Shown here: one piece after another, positions 45,656-55,129 of the stretch
Numbering within the stretch: position 1 is the first letter of the stretch
Layout of the letters: every line of letters starts with the position of its first letter
DNA from: Osedax fenrisi
Taxonomy: Eukaryota; Annelida; Polychaeta; Sabellida; Siboglinidae
Length of the DNA stretch: 64,000 nucleotides
Reading direction: 5' to 3'
Assembly (NCBI GenBank): GCA_964019155.1
Contig: OZ025240.1
Span: 91,101,461-91,165,460, forward strand
Position numbers and translations under genes: made by a program
Notes under the pieces: model-generated
What the model was told of the DNA's origin: nothing
The model's database searches: none
The model's input: only the letters and a program-made list of their open reading frames with translations

Positions 45656-45674
45656 GTAGTATAACACGTGTATA

Positions 45675-45679
<5 letters not shown>

Positions 45680-45726
<47 letters not shown>
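45680..45726. repeat. (TA)n microsatellite
   Basis: Directly follows the candidate exon's donor region. Confidence 0.9.
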
Positions 45727-45728
<2 letters not shown>

Positions 45729-45894
45729 TATGCGTAGGTATTTATATACTTCACTTTAACTCTCCATAATAAATTCAATCTAACGTTAATATTTTAATTA
45801 ATACATGTAAAAATGTATATAAATATACGAGAAATTTCCATATAGTTTAGGTGTGGAATGGAATTTATAGATATAATGGCTTTATAGATATAAT

Positions 45895-46435
45895 AATAGC
45901 CATACCCGACTTAACTTTTCTATGTTTTTATTGTTTACTTATCTATTTTTTATTAAGTATAGCTCTTGCTGATTCTGCATTGCTAAACATACCCGACCCG
46001 GCTTTCGTATATTTTGTATTGTTTATATATCTATTTTAATTAATTATAGCTCTTGTTGATTCTGAATTGTTAAACGTACCCGACCCGGCTTTCCTATATT
46101 TTATATTATTTAACTATCTATTTTTTATTAATTATAGCTCTTGCTGATTCTGCATTGTTAAAGTTATCCAAACCGGCTTTCCTCTATTTTGTATTGTTTA
46201 CCTATCTATTTTTTATTAATTATAGCTCTTGCTGATTTTGTATTGCTAAACGTACCGAACTCAGATTTCTAATGTTTTTTATTGTTTACCTATCTATTTT
46301 TTATTAATTATAGCTCTTGCTGATTATGAATTGCTAAACGTACCCGACCCGGTTTTCCTATGTTTTTTATTGTCTACCTATCTATTTTGTATTAGTTATA
46401 GCTATTGCTGCTGTATCCGACCCGTAACATTATGT
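45895..46435. repeat. 88-bp tandem repeat, about six units
   Basis: The word AGCTCTTGCTGATT starts units at 45,961, 46,048, 46,136, 46,224, 46,312 and (as AGCTATTGCTG) 46,400, giving periods of 87 or 88. Each unit carries a short GC-rich block near ACCCGACCCGGCTTTCC and an A+T-rich remainder. A partial unit precedes at about 45,898. Confidence 0.95.
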
Positions 46436-47191
46436 ATTATATATTAAATCATTGATAACAAAATTATTGTCTAATTAATTGAAATCCAATTAAATTGCTA
46501 GATTTTATTTTAGATTGTATACAATACTATAATTTTTTTATAAATTTTTAAATAAGTATTTTTTATATTTTCGATAATTATAATAAGATATTAGTATTTA
46601 AATCGTAATTGACCAGAAATTATATTTTGATACCCGAATAACCATCCAGTTAGTCAATTACCCTAAACTACCCGACATCATTTACAACAATAATATGTTA
46701 TATTATATTTAAATATTTATAAAAATATATAGATATATATATATATATATATATATTAGTCATTAATATTTTCTTGTATAAAAGAATAATAAATTAATTA
46801 TGGATTCTTACATGTAAATTGTATTTCAAATTAAAATACTAAATATATCAATTATATCAATTATGTCTAGTTCTATTAATTTAAACATTACTAAATTAAT
46901 TATTGTATGAACTTGAAAACTTATATAAATCTTTGTATTTGACCAACATTAATAATATAATATATATTAATAACATATTTGGTGTATTTGTATCAAATAA
47001 TCATAAATATATTTAATTGTATTACATTTATTTATATTTGTTAGTGTATTTATATTAGAATAATACATTACATAAATATTATTATTTGATTCAAACATTA
47101 ATATAATTATCAATTTAGTGTATTTGTATATGAATCATTTATCAGAAATATATTTTTATTAAAGTATATTTGTATTTACTATTTGTTAAGT
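46436..47191. other. A+T-rich spacer
   Basis: No gene. A loosely repeated TTTAGTGTATTTGTAT word occurs three times between 46,978 and 47,135, and (TA)n lies near 46,734-46,757. Confidence 0.6.
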
Positions 47192-47399
47192 TGTTATAAA
47201 AAGAATCAAGGCTTTAATACATTATTTATTAACTTTGTACGTGTATCACGGCTTTTATAGATATGCGTCTAGCATTGCTTAATCATGTTAGACGGCATCG
47301 ATTGATGTATGGGCATATTCCTAGCACTCGGCGTGTGATAGTATAATGTGAGATAATAATAATAATACACAAAGGAATACTGATAATAACATAATATCA
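47192..47399 (-). repeat. LTR-3: probable solo-side LTR of a Ty3/gypsy remnant
   Basis: Minus strand TGATATTATG...TTTTTATAACA, with TG/CA ends, a TATAAAAG box and an AATAAA signal in the right order and spacing for U3-R-U5. It is preceded (minus strand) by a purine-rich CTTCTTGGTAGAGG. No partner LTR lies in the window. Confidence 0.5.
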
Positions 47400-48050
47400 C
47401 CTCTACCAAGAAGAATATATATTACAGGACAAATTAGCAGGGAGTGTGCCTGTTCATGGAGATTCGGCGTATTGTTTTCTAAGCTGCATTTGGTTCTAGC
47501 TGTATGTGAGAGGATGGCATTGTTATCAGATGGTGGTGTTGGGTAGTTAGGGAAAATTTAGTATTTGGGTATGAATGGGGGTATTCTCTATGGTGGTGTA
47601 CTTTTTTTGGGGTTAGTTTTAGATTTTGATCGTATTTTATGTATTGTACGTCATAGGATATTTCTTGTATAGGTACGGATGACATATGATTCTGGTTCGT
47701 TTATTTTCTTGACAATGGTAGCTGGGGATCATGTGAATTTGAAGTAGTCTCGAATTTGACAGATTTGAAAGTTCTGTACGATTTATGCAGTTTTCTTGCA
47801 AGTGATGTCATCTGGTTAATCTATGTCTGTTTGATGTGTTTGTAGTTTCGTGCGTTCTGATGTTTGGATTGATGTAAGAGTAGGTGTAGAGGGATGTGGT
47901 CATCACATTTTTAGGTTTATTTCTACAAGATAGTAGTGCTTTAGTTATCTTATTGCTGTCTGTCTTTTTTATAATGTTCTTAAAATATGTTAAGTGAGCA
48001 TGTTTTAGGTTTAGATTTAAATTTTAAAATTGTGTTTATTGTATTTTTAT
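47400..48050 (-). pseudogene. LTR-3 integrase C-terminal remnant
   Basis: Minus strand reads PATIVKKINEPESYVIRTYT followed by RNIL, the same kind of integrase tail as in LTR-1 (the xxKxxxPRSYxVRT pattern), and then a proline- and threonine-rich tail to about 47,440. Upstream pieces (TSLARKLHKSYRTFKS) cannot be placed. The G+T bias of the plus strand and lower A+T suggest ex-coding sequence. The rest of the element is missing. Confidence 0.45.
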
Positions 48051-48795
48051 GGTGTTTATTAGTTATATTTATATGCACATAATATATTAATTAACTCAAA
48101 TCTACTAATAATCCCACGAGTATTTAAATGTAACACTGTTACTCGAATAATCAAAATAAAAAGTTTCCATACTGTATTCACCATACTATTATTATAACTT
48201 TAATATTCACAATTATTTATTATAAATTAAATTGTTGTATTAATAATTATTACGAAAAATATATTTAATAATATAAGTCTGATGTTATATTCAATTATTG
48301 AATATTTAAAATTGTATTTTTAAAAATAATTTTAAATAATAGATAATATTAAAAATGTTGTATATAATTAACTGTTAATTCAATTTACAATTTAATTTAT
48401 ACATTTATTTTTGAAAATATTATATTAACAACAACACTAACATATTATGTTCTGTAGTACCTGTTCAATATTAAATAAATTAATAAAATAAAACTTTGTA
48501 TTAAAAAAATAATATTTATTTATATCAAAGAAACTAATAAATATGCATGCGTATTTATTAATCTCATTATTATAGGATACAAGATATTAAAATATAGAGT
48601 ATGATTCATCATAAATTATACGTATATCTAATCTGAGGAGTATATGCAATCTTAATTGTATTCCTATTCGTGATTATTATGCATGATTAAAATTGAATGC
48701 CATTCCTGTATATTTTGATATGACTTTTTTTAGGTTGACAATTATTTTGTATATTTGTAATTAATGATTATTTTATAAAACCAAATATGGAACCT

Positions 48796-48843
<48 letters not shown>

Positions 48844-49399
48844 TAAGTATAATATAAATCTCAAATTGAGATATATTGTTAAAAAAAGGTATTTCCATTA
48901 GGTATATTATTGATTATCAGCCGTTCCCGTATATAATGACTATATATATATATATAATTATATATATATATATGTGTGTGTGTATGTAAATAATATCTGA
49001 TTGTAATAAATTAATATTCATAAATATGTATTTATTAATATTACACTAGATAAACATAATAAGAAGATGTATACTGTATAGTGAAAAAAGAATAACTACA
49101 CGAATATCTCTTGGTAATATTAATAGTATTTATAAATACAATCATTTAAATATATACTTAATAATTAATAATTAATATGTAAATATATGTATATGTGTGT
49201 GTGTTATGTAGTGAAGTATGTATGTATCTTTAATAATACGTTATCAATTTATATACACTTGTTAATATACGCTTGTTAATATACGCTTTGATAATTGTAT
49301 TAATTATATATCTTTATATATGCGTACATACATTAATTTTTGCTTTACGCTCGCTTGATTATATATGCCTAGATATTTATATAACTATATGTTTGTATT
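48051..49399. other. A+T-rich spacer
   Basis: No gene. (TA)n at about 48,800-48,838 and 48,940-48,972; short (TG)n near 48,973 and 49,195. Confidence 0.6.
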
Positions 49400-49560
49400 T
49401 TTTTAGTCAAGCTCTCGCTCGACCAGATCTTGACATTTTCTTCCATCCAGCACGATCCATCATCAATGAACGTATTTCGTCTTCATCTTCGCAGTCACAG
49501 TATTTCTTTAGAATATCTACAAATGTTTTGGGTTGTCGTCCTCTATTTCGTTTACCATCA
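49400..49560 (-). pseudogene. RTE-like C-terminus (RTE-3 fragment)
   Basis: Minus strand reads KRNRGRQPKTFVDILKKY, DEDEIRSLMMDRAGWKKM and SRSGRARA then TGA, the usual end of RTE-type endonuclease-reverse transcriptases (GRQPKTFVD and MMDRAGW motifs). It joins directly to the Jockey-type RT on its right, with no target duplication seen. Confidence 0.7.
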
Positions 49561-51040
49561 ACTCTTTTTGATCTATTAGATAAAAAGCTGTTTATTCATA
49601 AAATGGGACCTACAATACCTATATTTGATATCATAGCTATTAATTTATTATTACATACTTTATCAAATGCCATAGCGTAATCTAGGTAAATAATATCTAC
49701 GAATTTGTTATTATTTAATGCTGTAATCCAATGTGTATAACACTTTAGTAATTGTGTTTCTACAGATTTGGTCTAAAACCAAATTGAGATTCAAAGATAA
49801 TAAATTACTAGTTAAGTATAAGTTCATATGCCAAACAAGTATTCGTTAAAAAACTCTAGATATAATAGAAGTTATAGAAATAGGTCTGTAATTTTCTTTA
49901 TCGGTAGAATCCCCTTTTTTGAAAATAGGCACTATGAAACTTAATTTCCATTTATTAGGATATACGCGTAATGATAATGATGTATTGAATAGTAATGTTA
50001 GTGGAATGGACAGTTCATAGGAATTTTTTTTAAATATTATTGCTGGAATATTATTAGGAGATAAAGTATAAGGTTTTTTAAGTTTTAGTAAATGATATCT
50101 CACTTTATGTCTTGAAAACAAGAAGTTATTTATACTGGATTCATTTGTTGGTGGAATTAAAGGAGGGATTATACCATTATCTTTTATCAATACAGAAGTG
50201 AATTGTTTATTTAGTTGGTTAGTCTTATCCACATCAGAATAAAGATAAGCCCCGTTATCAGATTTAATCTGACCAATAGGTGAAATGGATGAACATCTTG
50301 AATTTATATATTTATAGACATTAGATTTATCATTTGAAATAAGATGTTATGCTCTCTATCTAATATTAGTCGTTTGGTTTATTTATAAAGTGATTTTTTA
50401 GTACAATTCCAGGCTATAAAATAAGTATGTGAATTAAGACTCTTTTTGAATAATTTGAAACATTTTAGTTTTAATTGTACAATATGTTTAGGATAATTAT
50501 TAACCTTTTTATTAGGTTTAATTTTAGGAATATAAATATCAAATATGCCATATAATGTTTTATAGAAAATAACAAACATATAATTAATATCATGATCACC
50601 ATCAAATAATTGTATCCAGTCAATTTGGAAAGCGACTCTTGCATAGCAGGGTAATTTAATTTTCGAAAATATAAACCATAATCATGTACTTTTGTAGATA
50701 TAAATCGAGGAAAATTGAAAAATAAAATGATATATGATCACTAATACAAGTAAAAGTTCCAAATTAAGGACATTCATTGATATCAGAAACTATTAAAGGA
50801 CTATTTGTTAATAACAAGTCAAGTACATTCTGTGAAACTTAATAAGTTGAACAAGTGAATTTTTGACTATGGTATTGTAAAATAGTGAATAGTATGATGG
50901 ATAATTAGGAAATGAGTAATCATTCCAATTGAATAATGGTAAATTAAAATCACCAACAATTATGGTAGGATTAATTGAATCGCAAATATTCGATATTAAT
51001 ATACAGATATAGTTATGACTATCATAATGTATTGAAGGGG
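49561..51040 (-). pseudogene. Family N: Jockey-type endonuclease-RT relic
   Basis: Minus strand begins at the (ATT)n edge with PPSIHYDSHNYICILISN, then TIIVGDFNLPLFNWNDYSF (endonuclease GDFN), TCISDHISFYF-like SDH, NNIPAIIFKKNSYELSIPL, WKLSFIVPIFKKGDSTDKEN, YRPISITSIISRVF (RT) and YLDYAMAFDKVCNNKLI (domain A), ending at FLSNRSKRV. Domains B and C, with the catalytic YADD, are absent because the RTE-3 fragment takes over there. Both ends are truncated and several stops interrupt it. Only 49,846-50,232 is one long frame. Confidence 0.8.
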
Positions 51041-51045
51041 GACGA

Positions 51046-51307
<262 letters not shown>

Positions 51308-51764
51308 GATTGATTGATTGATAATTTTTTTAAGAAAATACATAGCCGAAAATATAATCGAAAGTATAAAGTATATATATTTGCTAACGATAACATACGT
51401 TATAGAAATAAACAAAGAATAATACGAAATTAAAAAATTAAAACGTTTTACAGTTACCGTAAAAATAAACGAAAAACAATCGAAAGTAGAAATAAATCAT
51501 ATAGTAAAAATAAAAATGATCAAAATAGAAATAAAATACATTATTTTGTAAGTGGCATCGAAATATTCAATTTCTACTTTAACTTTGTAGAAATCTTCTT
51601 ATCTTTGTACCCTGTTTTAGTAATAAATTTTAAATATATTATAAACAGAACATGTTTAAAATCAATTAAACCAATACTAGAATGAAACAAATACTTGAAT
51701 GAAACAAACAAATAATGTAATACTTACCAAAATCTGTAATAATAATAGGTAGTACTTTATTAAT

Positions 51765-52435
51765 TTTATATTTTAATTGTATAATAAATTTGAAACATAT
51801 ATATATATACAAACAGAACAAGTTACAAATAAAATAAACCAATATACCTATACAAAAACAGTTAATAACAAAACATACCAATAATATTACGAAATTTATA
51901 TTTTAATTGTATAATAAATTTGAAACATATATATATATACAAACAGAACAAGTTACAAATAAAATAAACCAATATACCTATACAAAAACAGTTAATAACA
52001 AAACATACCAATAATATTACGAAACAAACAATATAATACTTATCACTATAATCTGAAATAATAGAAAATTATTAATATTGTAGTTTAGTAATATAATACA
52101 TTTGAATAATACATTTTAAACATATTTACAAAATATATATAAAACAAACATATAATACCGAACAAACAAAAATAAAATAATACTTCCCACTTTATCTGTA
52201 ATAATAATGAATTATTAATTTTATATTATAGTATATTTGAAATATAGATATAAAAACCCGAATTTTCTATTACAAAAATAAATTGATAACAAAATATAAT
52301 ACAGAAAAAACAAAAATAAAATAATACTTCCCACTTTATCTGTATTAATAATGAATTATTAATTTTATATTATAATATATTTGAAATATAGATATAAAAA
52401 CCCAAATTTTCTATAACAAAAACACATTAAAAAAA
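51765..52435. repeat. Tandem 130-bp and 144-bp units in the family M 3' UTR
   Basis: 51,765-51,894 and 51,895-52,024 are a 130-bp duplication that I read as exact. TACTTCCCACTTTATCTGTA at 52,181 and 52,325 marks a second pair of period 144. The two unit types share TTATTAATTTTATATT and a TACTTA/CC-type start, so they appear to derive from one ancestral unit. Confidence 0.9.
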
Positions 52436-52495
52436 AAAACCACAAGAGATAATGCAATAATTAAGATACAAAATGAAACATAAATCAATATAAAA

Positions 52496-52825
52496 TTATA
52501 AATTTCTGTTAAAAAAAAGTTGTTTGTCAAAACAGATTTTGTTTATTTTATTTTTAAAAGATGAAACAGATACAGATTTTATTATATCATTATTTAATGA
52601 ATTCCATAAATTAACTGATCTATTATTAATTATATTTTTAATTGTATTATCATAATTATGGATTACATTTAATTTTTTACAATTACCTCTAGTTCTACAA
52701 TTATTCGAAATGTTAAGAATATCAGATATATTTATATCTGTATAATTATTTGAAATTTTAAAAATTGTAGTTAGATCTATTTTTAATCTTCTAAGTTCAA
52801 GTGATTCTAATTTAAAATATACCAA
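52496..52825 (-). pseudogene. Family M reverse transcriptase C-terminus
   Basis: 109 residues: LESLELRRLKIDLTTIFKIS, later NCRTRGNCKKLNVIHNY, VNLWNSLNNDIIKSVSVSSF and KNKINKICFD. This is the standard C-terminal segment of Jockey/CR1-group RTs (the LELRRLKxDL, TRGN, WNSL and SVxSFKNxL pattern). No catalytic core remains, since the element is truncated just upstream. Confidence 0.8.
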
Positions 52826-52904
52826 TCTCTCTATATATGATTTATAATTAATGTTTGATGAATTTGTATATCCTTAGATTACATTACATTACATTACATT
52901 TGTA

Positions 52905-52947
<43 letters not shown>

Positions 52948-52977
52948 CTGATTTTATTGTATTAAAACCATTTACAG

Positions 52978-53073
52978 ATCCTTTTATAAATTTTATTTCT
53001 ATATATTCCATTTCAAATGTGTACGGAATGGCTAGTAATTCTAAGGATTTTCATGAAGATTTAATTAAAAATG
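52978..53073 (+). CDS. Candidate host exon, 96 bp
   Basis: Lies between acceptor-like AACCATTTACAG and donor-like AAAATG|GTAATT and is open throughout: PFINFISIYSISNVYGMASN, then SKDFHEDLIKN. The first two bases complete a codon and one base is left at the end, so both introns would be phase 1. Residue use (Ser, Asp, His, Glu, Gly) is less Asn/Ile/Lys-biased than retroelement frames here. I do not recognise the protein. Its length is short enough that chance is a real alternative. Confidence 0.35.
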
Positions 53074-53113
53074 GTAATTTATAATTTATATATTTATTGT
53101 TTACACACAATCA

Positions 53114-53187
<74 letters not shown>
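53114..53187. repeat. (TA)n microsatellite
   Basis: (TA)n with one TG interruption, ending exactly where SINE-A copy 2 begins. Confidence 0.9.
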
Positions 53188-53312
53188 GTCTGGGGTCGAT
53201 GGCTCAACCAAATGTGGGACAACCAAAAGCTAGTAAGCCAGATGTCCCGGATTAGACACCAGGGAGTTCTTGTTTTTCTCTTGTGTTTATCAAGAACTTA
53301 ATAAACAATAAA
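53188..53312 (+). mobile_element. SINE-A copy 2, 3'-truncated
   Basis: GTCTGGGGTCGATGGCTC as in copy 1, then a small insertion (AACCAAATG) in the A-box region, a decayed B-box (CCGGATTAGACACC), and a perfect 8-bp stem AGTTCTTG...CAAGAACT. It stops after AATAAACAATAAAT; the shared 3' part is absent. Confidence 0.8.
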
Positions 53313-53757
53313 TATTAAACTAACCTTTAACTCACTTTGTTTACATAGCAACCAATATATAGTTGTGGTAATAACTGCTTAGCTTTTAAATATCTTTTAA
53401 TTGTATTATTATTATAAAGATAAGTACGTATTCATTTATTTTTTTATATTATCTATTATATTAATATATATTAAATATTAATATCCAACTTATTTGAAAT
53501 ACATAATAGTTGTCTTTAAATTATAATCATATCTTATTTAGATATAATTATATTTAGTATTTGTTTACATTTTATTATAACAAAATAAAAATCCTAAAAA
53601 ATAAATAATAATCACAAAGATAATAGAATTATAAATTCGATAAATTAATTAAATTCAAATATATATTACATACTGTTTATGTATATTCATAATTAGCTAC
53701 ATTATTTACTATTTATAAAATTAATTAACTAGTAGTTTATAATAATATTATAACTGA
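53313..53757. other. A+T-rich spacer
   Basis: No gene or repeat recognised. Confidence 0.6.
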
Positions 53758-54134
53758 TATTCTCCCGTGGATCTCCCTTGGGAATTTGCTTTTGGTAGTC
53801 GGATCTACCAACCTTCATTTGAGGTTAGCTACCAACTTACACCTAGATAGTCTACTGCTGTATTTACTTACATACATATCCATCAATTCTACCTCGGACG
53901 ATACACTGCCTTACATCTCAGACAATCGAACCATCATTGCCCGGCTGCCACCAAGCATACCAGGAGCCTACTAAAGTCAACCGGTGCTTGTCAAGTCAAC
54001 TCGTCATATAGCAAAACGGACTGAATACCAAACTTCTTCAAAAATATCCCTGTTACGACCAGTTTTTATACATTTATTATTATATTTATTATTATCTATT
54101 TCATTCAATTTAATCCCACAATCTCAAGTATACC

Positions 54135-55129
54135 ATGTCCTCAAATTGTTCACATTGTAACCTTCCCGCATGCGAATATTATCTCAAATGTAAAACATGT
54201 CCATCTATTTTACATTATAATTGTTTATACCCCGCAGCTATTATTTCTAAATCCTGGTTTCATTCTAAAAACCCCCCTCCCGCTTATGCTATTGCTATAT
54301 TTAATTCACCTAACTTCATCTTCTCATGTTCCTCATGCCTAGCCTTAAATAAGTTTCCTTCGACTAATCATACAACTACTCCACCCATTACTATGCCATA
54401 TTCACCTTCTACTTTAACTGACAAATCTATACATAATACTTGTTCCAAGGTAACGCCAAATATAACATCTGATATATATTCTTCTACTACGACTATTAAT
54501 ATCCAGCCCAAGCATAATGCTAATACCCAGCCCAATGATAATACTTCTAGAAACATTCCAAAGCTAATGGACTTAAATTTTCCTCAAATCACACACCAAC
54601 CCCTATATTATCTAGTTCAACTTCCTCAAAGTCTTCATCCATACGCTCCATAGATAATTCCCTCATACTAGTACTTGAACACCTTCTTCCTTATGAAGTT
54701 AACTATAATTTCATAGTATCATTAATTGACTATATAAAACTTCCACATTCTTATATTACTTCTGCCTCATTTCTTACCAGTACTGCTATATTACGTTTCA
54801 CTAATATTTCTGCTCGTGATATATGTTTCTCCTCCCTTCTAAAAATCTCACCACATAGTAATTTTAAGCATATATTTATTCGTCATTATTTACCTGACTC
54901 TACTAGACTTCTTGGTAAGGTACTATATCATGCCCTAAAACAAAAACTCACGCCCATTTTGTATAAAGTATTTTTTAATAATCGTTCCCAAACATTTTAA
55001 CTTAGGGATAAAAAAAATCCTCTTTCATATCCCCCTTTTCTCATCCCTGAATCTGATCTAACAAAATGGTTTGATTCTTTTGATCACTATAAGAAATCAT
55101 TTATAAATAATTCTTCCTCTCAAGCCTGA
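54135..55129 (+). pseudogene. CR1-A ORF1: PHD-like zinc finger plus RRM-like domain
   Basis: Starts MSSNCSHCNLPACEYYLKCK. The N-terminus has a Cys/His pattern of PHD type: CSHC, YLKCKTC, LHYNC, then FSCSSC. A Ser/Thr/Pro-rich linker follows. After a frame change at 54,600-54,603 the frame continues SIDNSLILVLEHLLPYEVNY, then RDICFSSLLKIS, FKHIFIRHYLPDSTRLLGKV and LTPILYKVFFNNRSQ, an ORF1-type RNA-binding domain. One TAA (54,998) interrupts it before LRDKKNPLSYPPFL. The frame ends at UGA 55,127-55,129, in phase with ORF2. About 330 residues if unbroken. The zinc finger plus RNA-binding layout is known from CR1-group ORF1 proteins. Confidence 0.7.

Larger units (their letters stand above)
51308..52870 (-). 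mobile_element. Family M non-LTR element, 5'-truncated, with repeat-built 3' UTR
   Basis: Minus strand: the C-terminus of a Jockey-type RT (52,496-52,825), then a ~1.2-kb 3' UTR made largely of diverged ~130-145-bp tandem units, and a (CAAT)n tail at 51,308-51,323 that runs into the (AAT)n tract. Confidence 0.75.

Noticed and set aside
45895..46435. CRISPR-like array
   Set aside because: The units are contiguous 88-bp tandem repeats without unique spacers, in an animal-type genome.
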